Source of the DNA: Clostridiales bacterium | Lineage (GTDB): Bacteria; Bacillota; Clostridia; Caldicoprobacterales; DTU083 | Assembly: GCA_012837325.1 (NCBI GenBank) | Contig: DURK01000068.1 | Coordinates: 1 to 40,057 of the forward strand | Direction of reading: 5' to 3' | DNA: 40,057 nucleotides | Shown here: positions 1 to 8,517 of the stretch, piece after piece | How positions within the stretch are numbered: position 1 is the first letter of the stretch | Layout: the number at the start of each line of letters is the position of its first letter | Notes under the pieces: model-generated | What the model was told of the DNA's origin: nothing | Seen by the model: only the letters and a program-made list of their open reading frames with translations | Database searches by the model: none | Translations under genes and position numbers: made by a program

Positions 1-131
1 AATAAATGAAGAGTATAGGGCAGATTAAGTCTATATAATGGTGTAAAAAGAAGTTGAGCCAAGCTCATACCTCGGTTAAAATATAGGTGCTAACAAATAC
101 CAAACCGAGGAGGATGAACCATGGCTCAGTT

Positions 132-139
132 TAATATTA
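132..139. repeat. Target site duplication of the IS4-family element, left copy
   Basis: TAATATTA here is repeated exactly at 1733-1740 on the other side of the element. Collapsing the two copies restores the reading frame of the IS256-type transposase. Confidence 0.9.
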
Positions 140-220
140 CTTAAACTTCGCACATAAATAGTCCCTATGTACCTTGAAAATTCAATATTTGGCTTTAACT
201 AAGTACCCGAATTTTTGCTT

Positions 221-1594
221 TTATGCACATAGCAGCAACTTACCTTTAAGTTCTCTCGGAAGTGCAGCCATGAAAGCCTCAAACAGTAGATCCAATTGCT
301 CCGTTGTCATGGAAAGCTTATCAGTAATGGTATCTATAAACACCTGCATGAGCAAATGAAGCGACTGAACCAATGTAATATCAGATAACTCATCTGATAC
401 AAGGAAAAAGATTTCACCCAGAGTTCTCAAATCGGAGGTATGTCGGTTTTCTACTGCCAGCATCATGTATCTGGTAAATACGATTGCTGTATGCGCGGTC
501 ATAGCATCATAAGACAACGAATTACATTCTTTGCTCAGTTTTAGGTAGGATTTGCATACCTTGAAGAAAACTTCAATATCCCAGCGCTTTCCGTAATTGC
601 GTATAATCTCATCTTCGTTGATGTTCATGTCTGTCGTGATAAGCGCTAGATAATCTTTACGCTTGTTTTTGTTACGGACATATACAATTCGAGCAGGAAT
701 GGATTTACCATCCTTTATGAGAGCAACTTCTACAGACAGTAGGTATCTGGATCTGCCCCGACGCTTTTTGTTTTGCTTGTATATCTCTGTTAACGGCTGC
801 ATAGTCCCTTTATAGAGGTAATGCATCTTAGGTGTTTTCTTTGCCATTGCAATAACGTCGTATCCTATTTCTTTTATAGCTATCAAAGAGGATGGAGAAC
901 AGAACCAAGTATCAAACAGCACATGAGATGCAGGAATGAATGCTTTTTTAGCAGCCTTTATTAGCTCAAGAACTACGGTTGTGGCCTTTGTCTGGGCCAA
1001 TATCCGCCTGGCATGCCCGACGGATCGTTTGTCAACAGCAGCAGCCTCATTAATACGATTTTTCTTGTTTTCAGTAGATAGCAGACAACCGTTTACTGGG
1101 AGAAAAGTATTCCCATCTGACCATCCGAGTGTAAGGAGGCGAAAACCATTCTTGTATGCCTTTTTCGCATGGTCATACACTTTTGCCAGTAATTCTACTT
1201 TTTTAGAACTTGAACGATCGAATAAGGTATCATCTACGATAAGAACATTTACCCGTTCATCATCAGTCAGCTTCGTAATCGTCTCATTTATGATCTGTGC
1301 GCTGAGCCAAGTAGTAAACCGAATCCAGTTTATGTGAATAGAGTTAGTGAATCTGTAAACTGTATCTTTCCCAAACCCGGATTGATTTGTGCTCATAAGC
1401 ATGTTCATATACATTGATCGATTGGTAAAAATTAAGCTGAACAAGTACTGGAATATTTCTATCACAGGGATGCCCTTACTCTTGTAGGCGTTAGATGCTC
1501 TCAATGCAGTTGAAATCCGATATTTCTTGAAAAAACTTTTAATTGATGTAGAAACCTTCTTATCAGTTTGGTAGTCTTGTGTTATACTTTTCAT
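221..1594 (-). CDS. IS4-family DDE transposase
   Basis: The 457-residue product catalyses movement of the surrounding element. Catalytic residues are visible: D in VLIVDDTLFD (near residue 121), D in HVLFDTWFCSP (near 228) and E in YGKRWDIEVFFK (near 341). The last segment is the Y-(2)-R-(3)-E-(6)-K-type signature of IS4-like transposases. I place the start at ATG 1594, because GGAGAG lies ten bases upstream. The frame stays open to a TTG at 1633, and an ATG at 1612 has no good ribosome site. A TATAAT -10 box (1638-1643, minus strand) lies just upstream with no good -35. The gene looks intact, so the element may be active. The finer IS4 subgroup is not assigned. Confidence 0.88.
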   Translation of the reverse strand: MKSITQDYQTDKKVSTSIKSFFKKYRISTALRASNAYKSKGIPVIEIFQYLFSLIFTNRSMYMNMLMSTNQSGFGKDTVYRFTNSIHINWIRFTTWLSAQIINETITKLTDDERVNVLIVDDTLFDRSSSKKVELLAKVYDHAKKAYKNGFRLLTLGWSDGNTFLPVNGCLLSTENKKNRINEAAAVDKRSVGHARRILAQTKATTVVLELIKAAKKAFIPASHVLFDTWFCSPSSLIAIKEIGYDVIAMAKKTPKMHYLYKGTMQPLTEIYKQNKKRRGRSRYLLSVEVALIKDGKSIPARIVYVRNKNKRKDYLALITTDMNINEDEIIRNYGKRWDIEVFFKVCKSYLKLSKECNSLSYDAMTAHTAIVFTRYMMLAVENRHTSDLRTLGEIFFLVSDELSDITLVQSLHLLMQVFIDTITDKLSMTTEQLDLLFEAFMAALPRELKGKLLLCA

Positions 1595-1637
1595 AGCATG
1601 AGTTCTCTCCATTCTGGTTATTGTTTTTAGCAACTCA

Positions 1638-1643
1638 ATTATA
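1638..1643 (-). promoter_or_regulatory. -10 box of the IS4-family transposase promoter
   Basis: TATAAT on the minus strand, 44 bases before the chosen start codon. A transcript starting here would begin near 1631, inside the 10-bp inverted repeat pair 1593-1602/1658-1667, so it would lack the upstream arm. The -35 is weak. Confidence 0.5.
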
Positions 1644-1732
1644 CCAAGAATGCAGGGCTCATGCTATTTTATTAGCCAAATATTATTGAATTTTCAAGGT
1701 GCAGAGGCACTTATACAAGTGCGAAGTTTTAG

Positions 1733-1740
1733 TAATATTA
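1733..1740. repeat. Target site duplication of the IS4-family element, right copy
   Basis: TAATATTA, identical to 132-139. The following bases continue the interrupted transposase gene. Confidence 0.9.
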
Positions 1741-3196
1741 CAATAACCGAGGAATTATTGCACGGACTTTTTTTATCAAACGGCAGGGATGAAGCATTTT
1801 CAAAGCTATTAGAGGAAATCTTCAACCAAGTACTTTTAGCCCAATCTTCAGAACAAATAGGAGCTGAACCCTATGAGAGAGCTGAAGAAAGAACCGCCTA
1901 CCGCAATGGATTTCGAGATAGACAGATGACTACTCGAGTTGGTACGCTTACTCTGAGAGTTCCCAGGCATCGTAATGGACAGTTCTCTACAGAGCTGTTT
2001 GCCCGATATCAGCGTAGTGAACAAGCGCTGGTACTAGCAATGATGGAGATGGTGATTAACGGCGTTTCAACTCGTAAAGTTGAAACTATCACTCAGGAAC
2101 TTTGTGGTAAGACGTTCTCCAAATCCACTGTTTCAGCCCTTTGCAAGAAACTTGATCCCATAGTCCATGCTTTTAGAACAAGGCCCCTTGAAAGTCATTA
2201 TCCCTTTTTAATAGTGGATGCGCTTTACCTTAAGGTCCGTGAAGATCATCGAGTTCAGTCAAGGGGACTACTCATTGCAGTAGGTGTCAATGAAGAAGGT
2301 TACCGCGAAATTATTGGTTTTCAGGTAGCTAACACAGAGACTGAAAGCAGTTGGGGGGAACTCTTCGAATCCCTTAAGGAGAGGGGATTAAAAGACGTTC
2401 ACCTAATTACCTCCGACAATCACAGGGGGCTTGTCAATGCAGCTAGGAGACATTTTCAAGGAGCAACTTGGCAGCGGTGTCAAACTCATTTCTCAAGAAA
2501 CATGCTGGATCACACACCGAAAGCACTGCAGCCTGAAATCAAAGAAGACCTTCGCCAGCTGTATGAGGCAATTGACTTGGACAGTGCCCGTAGGGTGAGA
2601 GAACAGTTGGTTGATAAGTATGAGACAAAGGCACCAAAAGCCGCTACCCTACTAGATGAAGCCTTTGATGACGTTACAGCAGTTCTGGCAATTCCCCTGA
2701 AATACCGGAAGCGACTACGTACTACAAACGGGGTGGAACGGCTCAATCAGGAAGTCAGGCGACGAGAGCGGGTAATACGCATTTTCCCTAACGAGGCATC
2801 CGTAATCCGTTTAATGGGCGCACTGCTTATGGAACAAGATGAAAAATGGCAAGCAGGTCGTAAATACTTTGATATGGATTTATACTATCGAAGTATGGAT
2901 AACAAGGAAGCTAAGGATAGTAACTCTGCTGCCTAGGGGGGCACCTACTACTATCATCGCATTTATTCCACGGTCTGTTGACAACGAGCCTCTCATGGCA
3001 TGTTTATATGCATCAAGGCCATCCCCTTGTTTTTATGAGTATGTCTTACGCTGGAGTGGTGATGCCTGGCAATCAGCCTAACATGCCATGTACTCATTAT
3101 CAACAGCTTTCGCGGCATAAAAGCTTTTCTCCGGTTTACCCCTACAACATGCCGCTAACGGCCGAGGGAATTTACACACTTATTTGGACTTGACTC

Positions 3197-3783
3197 TGCC
3201 GGGCTATTTCCCAAAAGAAGACCTTTGGAACCTCCGTCAAATTGACTCTCATTTACAAGGTCACCCCGACATGAGGAAGACCCCAGGTATTGATGCCAGC
3301 ACCGGAAGTCTTGGTCAAGGAGTTGCGATAGCAGGTGGTATGGCAATGGCAGCCAAGTATAAAAGAGCCAGTTATCGAGTGTTCGCAATAGTTGGTGACG
3401 GTGAATTGCAGGAAGGCCTGGTATGGGAATCTGCCATGAGTGCTGCCCACTACAAACTCGATAATCTAATTATTCTGTTGGATCATAACAGCCTGCAAAT
3501 TGATGGTTCCAATGACCAAGTGATGAGCCTTGGCGATGTGACTGCAAAATTTAAAGCATTCGGATTTGATTGCCAGCAGGTGGACGGCCATAATATAGAG
3601 GCTATTACGACAGCCATCAGGTCTGTCCAGGCAAATGGAAGACCAAAGTTTATTGATTGTATCACCCGAAAGGGTTGCGGTGTATCATTTATGGAAGACC
3701 ACTTTGAATGGCACGGTAAGGCACCAAATGATAAAGAACTTGCCCGTGCAATAAGCGAGCTGGGAGGTGCATGTAATGGGTGA
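3197..3783 (+). pseudogene. Transketolase, N-terminal (thiamine diphosphate-binding) subunit, 5'-truncated by the IS256-type element
   Basis: The remaining ~196 residues begin at GYFPKEDLW and match the split, two-gene transketolase N subunit, normally about 275-280 residues. The diphosphate-binding part is present (GDGELQEGLVWESAM, then a LDHNSLQIDG segment) and the tail FMEDHFEWHGKAPND is typical. Missing are about the first 85 residues, including the GSGHPGG region and the SKGHAAP segment that help form the active site. The right end of the IS256-type element directly precedes the remnant. The frame runs into the element to a TTG at 3184, and an internal ATG at 3271 could start a shorter product; neither would be an active enzyme. 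It overlaps the C-subunit gene by 8 bases. Confidence 0.85.
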
Positions 3784-4732
3784 ACCTAAATCTTTGCGTG
3801 TAGCATATGGTGAAGCTCTGGTAAAAGTAGGTGAGCACAATGACAAAGTAGTGGTACTGGATGCTGACCTGTCTCATGCCACCATGACTTGCCTGTTTGC
3901 TGAAAAATATCCTGAGCGGTTCTTTAACATGGGTATAGCAGAGCAAAATTTGATTTGCGCTGCTGCTGGTATGGCATATTCGGGTTTAACGCCTTTTATC
4001 AGCACCTTCGCATTATTTGGTGCAGGCCGCGCTTATGAGCAAATTCGAAATTCCATAAGCTATACCAATGCTGATGTAAAATTAGGACTATCCCATTCAG
4101 GTTTGAGTGTAGGTGAAGACGGCGGCAGTCATCAAGCTGTAGAAGATATCGCATTAATGCGTGTTTTGCCGGGAATGACCATTCTGGTACCTTGCGACCC
4201 CATTGAGATGGAAAAGGCAGTTTTTGCGTCTCTGGATATTAAAGGACCGGTGTATATTCGTGTAGCACGGCCGGTATGCAGTTGTATCACCAAAGATAAT
4301 GATCCTTTTATACCTGGAAAGCCGAATGTGATGCGTGAAGGTACAGACATTGCTATTTTTGCCACTGGTCTAATGGTATCTGAAGCATTGGAAGCTGCAG
4401 ATATTCTAAAAGCAAATGGTATTTCTGCAGCTGTCCTCAACTTCCATACAATTAAGCCTTTCGATTCCGAAGCCGCTCTCAACTGGGCTAAGAAAACTGG
4501 TGCGATTATAACAGTAGAAGAACATTCCATTATTGGCGGGCTTGGATCTGCAGCAGCTGAGGCAATAGCAGAAATCAGCAATCTCCGTTTTGACCGAATA
4601 GGTATCCAAGATCGGTTTGGCCAAAGTGGTAAGCCCGCCGATCTGTTTCAGCGTTATGGCTTAACAGCTAAGGATATTGCACAAAGATGCACAATGTTGC
4701 TGAGTAAAGGTTATTCCCAAAGCTGGCTGTAA
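3776..4732 (+). CDS. Transketolase, C-terminal (pyrimidine-binding) subunit
   Basis: The 318-residue product is the second half of a two-subunit transketolase. It carries the pyrimidine-binding domain (ERFFNMGIAEQNLICAAAGM, with the conserved E that activates thiamine) and the C-terminal transketolase domain (VEEHSIIGGLGSAAAEA). The start is ATG 3776, eight bases after GGGAGG; a GTG at 3767 overlaps that site and is less likely. It overlaps the stop of the N-subunit gene, so the pair was translationally coupled. The partner is now truncated, so this subunit is probably orphaned unless another N subunit exists. The next genes degrade hexuronates, whose products pass through the pentose phosphate steps, so it probably served that pathway. 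Confidence 0.9.
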   Translation: MGEPKSLRVAYGEALVKVGEHNDKVVVLDADLSHATMTCLFAEKYPERFFNMGIAEQNLICAAAGMAYSGLTPFISTFALFGAGRAYEQIRNSISYTNADVKLGLSHSGLSVGEDGGSHQAVEDIALMRVLPGMTILVPCDPIEMEKAVFASLDIKGPVYIRVARPVCSCITKDNDPFIPGKPNVMREGTDIAIFATGLMVSEALEAADILKANGISAAVLNFHTIKPFDSEAALNWAKKTGAIITVEEHSIIGGLGSAAAEAIAEISNLRFDRIGIQDRFGQSGKPADLFQRYGLTAKDIAQRCTMLLSKGYSQSWL

Positions 4733-4759
4733 AAAGATAGAATGGAAGGTGAGTTGCAC

Positions 4760-6172
4760 TTGAAGTATTTTATGGATCAGGATTTTTTGCTCGAAAATGA
4801 TACAGCTGTAACCTTATATCACGAATATGCTGCGAAGATGCCGATAGTGGATTACCACTGCCATATTGATCCGGCTGAAATTGCCGAGGATCGCCGATTT
4901 GACAACATTGCTCAGGTATGGCTGGAGGGTGATCATTACAAATGGCGGCTGATGCGGGCATGCGGTGTTGATGAATGCTATATAACTGGAGAGGCTGCAG
5001 ATAAAGAAAAGTTTATGGAGTTTGCCCGAATACTGCCCAGAGCAATTGGCAACCCGGTATACCACTGGGCTCATTTGGAACTGCAACGCTACTTTAACTG
5101 CAGAATACCAATTTGTGAATCCACTGCTGGTGAGATATGGAGCTTGTGCAATGCAAAACTGCATGCACAAGAGATGTCGGTGAGGGGTATCATACGACAA
5201 TCCGGTGTTACCACCATCGTCACAACTGACGACCCTGCATGTGATCTCTCGCATCATCGGAAGATAGCTAATGACCCTGCTTTCGATGTAGTGGTATACC
5301 CAGGCTGGCGCCCTGATAAAATTCTTAATATTGAACGAGGTGAGTTCGTAAGCTATCTATCGCAGTTGGCCATAGCAGTCGGAGAAACCATGCTTAATAA
5401 TTTGGATGCTCTGCGCAATGCTTTAATAACGCGCTTGGATTTTTTTCATAAAATGGGCTGCCGCGCAAGCGATCATGGTATTGATGATATAATTTACGCC
5501 CCTGCAAGTGAGTCAGAGGTAGATAATATCCTCAAAAAACGTCTATCTGGTGCTTGTCTTACCAAAGAAGAGGCAAATGCATTTCGTTGGGCCATGCTTT
5601 TATTCTTAGGTAATGAGTATCATAAACGGGGCTGGGTAATGGAGATTCACTTTGGAGCTGCACGTAACATCAATACAAGTGCCTTCAAAGTTCTCGGCCC
5701 AGATACTGGGTTTGATGCGATTAATAACGGAAATTGCATGCCTGGTCTCAGCATGCTCTTGGATTCTCTGAACTCAGGCGGCTGTCTGCCTAAGACCATG
5801 GTATTCTCATTGAACCCAAATGACAATGCGGCAATCGTTACAACCCTTGGGTGTTTTCATGAAAAAGGCATCCCAGGCAAAATGCAGCATGGGACTGCAT
5901 GGTGGTTCAATGACAATATTTCAGGCATGGCAGCTCAGATCACCAATCTAGCCAATATGTCTGTATTGGGTAATTTCACAGGCATGCTTACCGATTCCCG
6001 TAGCTTCTTATCCTATACCCGGCATGAGTACTTCCGTCGTATTCTGTGTAACCTGCTGGGTCGATGGGTGGAAAATGGAGAATACCCATCGGATATAAAT
6101 GCTTTGGGTTCTTTAGTTCAAGACATTTCTTATAATAACGCCATGGATTATTTCGGATTCTCTGATCGATAA
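4760..6172 (+). CDS. uxaC: Glucuronate (uronate) isomerase
   Basis: UxaC isomerises D-glucuronate to D-fructuronate and D-galacturonate to D-tagaturonate in the cytoplasm, the first step of hexuronate use. The N-terminus (KYFMDQDFLLENDTA, then PIVDYHCHIDPAEIAEDRRF) is characteristic; the HCH pair begins the metal-binding site of this amidohydrolase-like barrel. Length is about 470 residues, as usual. I choose TTG 4760, six bases after AAGGTGAG, because it gives the family start MKYFMDQDF. ATG 4742 in the same frame would add six residues but lacks a good ribosome site. It lies 27 bases after the transketolase gene and 24 bases before uxaE, in one apparent operon. Confidence 0.93.
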   Translation: MKYFMDQDFLLENDTAVTLYHEYAAKMPIVDYHCHIDPAEIAEDRRFDNIAQVWLEGDHYKWRLMRACGVDECYITGEAADKEKFMEFARILPRAIGNPVYHWAHLELQRYFNCRIPICESTAGEIWSLCNAKLHAQEMSVRGIIRQSGVTTIVTTDDPACDLSHHRKIANDPAFDVVVYPGWRPDKILNIERGEFVSYLSQLAIAVGETMLNNLDALRNALITRLDFFHKMGCRASDHGIDDIIYAPASESEVDNILKKRLSGACLTKEEANAFRWAMLLFLGNEYHKRGWVMEIHFGAARNINTSAFKVLGPDTGFDAINNGNCMPGLSMLLDSLNSGGCLPKTMVFSLNPNDNAAIVTTLGCFHEKGIPGKMQHGTAWWFNDNISGMAAQITNLANMSVLGNFTGMLTDSRSFLSYTRHEYFRRILCNLLGRWVENGEYPSDINALGSLVQDISYNNAMDYFGFSDR

Positions 6173-6196
6173 ACAGCCACAAAAAGGAGAATGTTA

Positions 6197-7669
6197 ATGA
6201 ATAACAACTTAAATGGCCTTCCTTTCAACTTTTCAAAATACCCTTGTCGGGTTTATCCTGCATCGGTTAATAAGCTAAATGGGGATGGATGGGCTTTTAT
6301 AGCCGAAAAAAATGGGGAAGATATGTTGATCGTAATGGGTTCTAAAGCAGTGGAGTATCAGGGAAAGCATTTCCAAAATGCAGGATTTAGCTGCATTGAA
6401 GCACCTCTCAATTCTGCCAATGCTCAAATACTGCGTCAACACTTCACCTTTACAGCTCCAGTACCTGTGTTGCGTAAAGATCGCTCATTTGGCTTGGGAG
6501 ACCGTTTAGGTATAGCTGGCGAGGGCCATTTGCAGGCTATGGTTGAATATGATGCATACCCAGTATTAGCCCAACAGTCCAGCAGAGAGCTGAATCTGAC
6601 ACAACGTAGTTATGTGGATGTTCTGGATGCAGCCAGCTGGGCGGTATTTCGGCATGGTTATCGGAGAGGCTTTGGGGCAGATGGCGATCATCTGAAAAAG
6701 CCGGAAGAGGTGGAATATGTTCTAAGTTTGGGTTTCACAATGATTACATTGGATTGCAGTGAGTATATCCGAAATGATGTAGATGATATGAGCATGGAGC
6801 AGGTTGCAAAGGAATGCGTTCTTACAGATGAAATGAGGCAACGTTATTTGGGACAATCATTTAATGTAGGAGATGAGATCGCCATTACTTTTTGCGAAGA
6901 TTCTCTACGCCGTTGCATTCTGATCTATAAAAAAGCTATTGAGTTCGCTGCTGAAATTTTCAAAGTTCATATTTCTGATAAGACCGATCAGGTGGATTTT
7001 GAAGTTTCCATTGATGAGACTGCCACCCCAACGCTTCCGAAGCAACATTACTTCGTGGCAAATGAGCTGGTGCATCGAGGTGTAAAGATTGCTACCGTAG
7101 CTCCTCGCTTTTGCGGTGAGTTCCAGAAAGGTGTGGACTATATTGGCGATGTGAAACAGTTTGATGCTGAGATGAAGGTACATGCTGCCATTGCCAGGCA
7201 CTTTGGTTATAAACTCAGTATTCATTCAGGATCGGATAAATTTTCAGTATTTCCCTCTATCGGTAAAAATGCAAAAGGTCGTTTCCATGTAAAGACCGCG
7301 GGTACGAGTTGGCTGGTGGCTATGCAAGTGGTAGCAGAAGCAGATCCTGTACTCTATCGCCAGGTACATAAACATGCTTTGGAAAGATTTAGGGATGCAA
7401 CCAAATACTATCGAGTCACGACTGATATCGCAAATCTTCCTGATGTGGATACATTGGAGGACAAATCTTTACCTGAATTATTCATGCTCAATGATGTCCG
7501 TCAGCTTATTCATATAACATATGGTTTTATCCTCACAGATAAGGATGATAAGGGCAATTTTCTGTTCCGTGATCAGCTGTATGTTCTGTGGAACAAAAAT
7601 AGAGAACTCTATGCCCAGCGCTTGAAGGAGCACATAGGCAGACATTTGAAATTGTTGTACAATCAATGA
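6197..7669 (+). CDS. uxaE: Tagaturonate/fructuronate epimerase (UxaE family)
   Basis: The product of about 490 residues matches the UxaE family, which interconverts D-tagaturonate and D-fructuronate, first assigned in Thermotoga maritima. Segments I recognise are RKDRSFGLGDRLGIAGEGHL near residue 95, the FGADGDHLK region near 160, ELVHRGVKIATVAPRFCGEF near 290 and LSIHSGSDKFSVFPSIG near 340, with conserved His and Asp residues likely to bind a metal. ATG 6197 is the better start, six bases after AAGGAGA; ATG 6191 is too close. Directly after uxaC it lets one isomerase serve both glucuronate and galacturonate. No terminator is obvious after it. Family recognition is from memory of its motifs. 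Confidence 0.85.
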   Translation: MNNNLNGLPFNFSKYPCRVYPASVNKLNGDGWAFIAEKNGEDMLIVMGSKAVEYQGKHFQNAGFSCIEAPLNSANAQILRQHFTFTAPVPVLRKDRSFGLGDRLGIAGEGHLQAMVEYDAYPVLAQQSSRELNLTQRSYVDVLDAASWAVFRHGYRRGFGADGDHLKKPEEVEYVLSLGFTMITLDCSEYIRNDVDDMSMEQVAKECVLTDEMRQRYLGQSFNVGDEIAITFCEDSLRRCILIYKKAIEFAAEIFKVHISDKTDQVDFEVSIDETATPTLPKQHYFVANELVHRGVKIATVAPRFCGEFQKGVDYIGDVKQFDAEMKVHAAIARHFGYKLSIHSGSDKFSVFPSIGKNAKGRFHVKTAGTSWLVAMQVVAEADPVLYRQVHKHALERFRDATKYYRVTTDIANLPDVDTLEDKSLPELFMLNDVRQLIHITYGFILTDKDDKGNFLFRDQLYVLWNKNRELYAQRLKEHIGRHLKLLYNQ

Positions 7670-7694
7670 GAAGCTGTCATGGAATTGCGCTAAT

Positions 7695-7723
7695 TTGCTT
7701 AAAACTTTTCTGTATGATAAGAT
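7695..7723 (+). promoter_or_regulatory. Possible promoter of rplY
   Basis: TTGCTT (7695-7700), 17 bases, TAAGAT (7718-7723), just before the ribosome site of the L25 gene. The hexamers are imperfect. Confidence 0.4.
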
Positions 7724-7754
7724 AATTATATATTCTTACAGGAGGGAACAGCAG

Positions 7755-8399
7755 ATGAAGTATGAGTTGCAAGTTCAAAATAGAAACGAAACAGGTACCA
7801 ACCGAGCAAAAAAAATACGGGCAGAAAACATGATCCCGGGTGTAATATACTCAAAAGGGGAAGAAACCAAACATATCAGCATGAATCCGGCTGATTTCTT
7901 TAAGGTATATAAGGAAGCGGGCAGTTCAGCGGTAATCCATCTGGATCTCGATGGAGAGGATATTCCGGTATTGATTCGAGAAGTGCAGACCGATCCGATT
8001 AAAGACATGGTTTTTCTTCATGTAGACTTTTTAAAACTGGATCTGAAAGAGAAGATCAAGGTTAACGTACCCATCGTATTGCTTAATAAAGAAAGTATTC
8101 GGCTTCAGCCGTCCATTTTAATGCAGCTGACAGACGAGATCGAAGTAGAATGTCTTCCGACGGATATCCCGCAAACAGCTGAAATAGACGTAATCGATAT
8201 GGATTTTGATACACCAATGCTGGTTCGAGATACCGATGTGGCAAAAATGGAAAATGTAGAAATACTGACTGAATTGGATAAGGTAGTATGTACCCTGTCC
8301 ATGCCTTCCAAACAGGATGAGGGCGACGCAGACGGAGAAACAGATGAGGCTGGGTCCGCTGAAGTACCTGTTATTGGAGATGAAGAAAAGCAGGAATAA
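7755..8399 (+). CDS. rplY: 50S ribosomal protein L25 (long, general stress protein Ctc form)
   Basis: L25 binds 5S rRNA in the large ribosomal subunit. The N-terminal domain (MKYELQVQNRNETGTNRAKK, then a PGVIYSKGEE segment) and the C-terminal TL5/Ctc domain (LKEKIKVNVPIVLLNKE to KMENVEILTELDKVVCTL) are both present, giving 214 residues with an acidic tail, as in Ctc of Gram-positive bacteria. ATG 7755 follows GGAGGGAACAGCAG. The frame is open upstream to 7695, but that stretch is promoter-like. It appears to be a single-gene unit between the hexuronate cluster and the purine operon. Confidence 0.95.
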   Translation: MKYELQVQNRNETGTNRAKKIRAENMIPGVIYSKGEETKHISMNPADFFKVYKEAGSSAVIHLDLDGEDIPVLIREVQTDPIKDMVFLHVDFLKLDLKEKIKVNVPIVLLNKESIRLQPSILMQLTDEIEVECLPTDIPQTAEIDVIDMDFDTPMLVRDTDVAKMENVEILTELDKVVCTLSMPSKQDEGDADGETDEAGSAEVPVIGDEEKQE

Positions 8400-8421
8400 A
8401 GCTCCGAAGCGGCTGGTTAAA

Positions 8422-8465
8422 ATAACCGAACATTAATATTGTATTAAGGTAAAACGTTCGTAAAA
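8422..8465. promoter_or_regulatory. Pair of facing PurR boxes
   Basis: ATAACCGAACATT (8422-8434) fits the Bacillus-type PurBox AWWWCCGAACWWT at every position. A second, inverted copy (8453-8465, reverse complement TTTTACGAACGTT) fits 10 of 13. The gap is 18 bases, near the spacing known in Bacillus subtilis. They end just before the -35 box. In that system PurR binding here represses unless PRPP is high. Whether this genome encodes PurR is not visible. Confidence 0.75.
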
Positions 8466-8468
8466 ATA

Positions 8469-8497
8469 TTGACAATGTTTGGTTGCTTTGATATATT
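8469..8497 (+). promoter_or_regulatory. Promoter of the purine operon
   Basis: Consensus TTGACA (8469-8474), 17 bases, TATATT (8492-8497). It lies just downstream of the PurR boxes and just upstream of the guanine aptamer; transcription should begin near 8504. Confidence 0.88.
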
Positions 8498-8517
8498 GAT
8501 AGTATAAAAACATCATG

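Larger units (their letters stand above)
140..1732 (-). mobile_element. IS4-family insertion sequence nested in the IS256-type transposase gene
   Basis: The outer ends are inverted repeats: left CTTAAACTTCGCAC (140-153) and right, reverse complemented, CTAAAACTTCGCAC. A further inner inverted stretch ACCTTGAAAATTCAATA lies at both ends. The element is 1593 bp, flanked by the 8-bp direct repeat TAATATTA at 132-139 and 1733-1740 (a 9-bp reading is possible because of a shared C). It encodes one transposase on the minus strand. A perfect 10-bp inverted repeat (1593-1602 and 1658-1667) spans its promoter and start codon; see findings. Confidence 0.9.
121..2936 (+). pseudogene. IS256-family (mutator-type) transposase, split by an IS4-family insertion
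   Basis: The true start is ATG at 121 behind GAGGAGG (about 107-113). Six codons later the gene is interrupted by the IS4-type element. It resumes at 1741; one copy of the 8-bp duplication keeps the frame, giving MAQFNITITEELLHG and a 404-residue protein, normal for the family. Expected DDE residues are visible after the break: D in FLIVDALYLK, D in LITSDNHRG, and E in NGVERLNQEVRRRERV. The family cuts and pastes DNA as a DDE transposase. The long reading frame that seems to start at 1650 inside the IS4-type end is an artefact of the junction. As it stands the gene cannot make the native N-terminus, but an internal restart could give a nearly full protein. Confidence 0.85.
23..3196 (+). mobile_element. 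IS256-family insertion sequence, interrupted by a nested IS4-family element
   Basis: The left terminal repeat (23-47, GATTAAGTCTATATAATG then GTGTAAA) matches, imperfectly and inverted, the right end at 3171-3196 (reverse complement begins GAGTCAAGTCC and ends GTGTAAA). Between them lies a mutator/IS256-type transposase gene split by another element at 140-1732. Without that insert the element is about 1.57 kb, a plausible size for the family. The eight bases outside each end (ATAGGGCA at 15-22 and TGCCGGGC at 3197-3204) do not match, so no target duplication is visible. That points to a later deletion or recombination at one side. The right end sits inside the transketolase N-subunit gene. 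The 234 bases from the transposase stop to the right repeat hold no gene I can support. Confidence 0.8.

Noticed and set aside
174-359. Plus-strand frame of 61 residues
   Set aside because: It lies opposite the end of the IS4-type transposase, without a ribosome site.
936-1337. Plus-strand frame of 133 residues
   Set aside because: Antisense shadow of the IS4-type transposase gene.
1650-1740. A start for the IS256-type transposase at 1650 giving a 428-residue protein
   Set aside because: Its first ~29 codons are the end of the IS4-type element and the duplicated target; the native start is ATG 121 with its own ribosome site.
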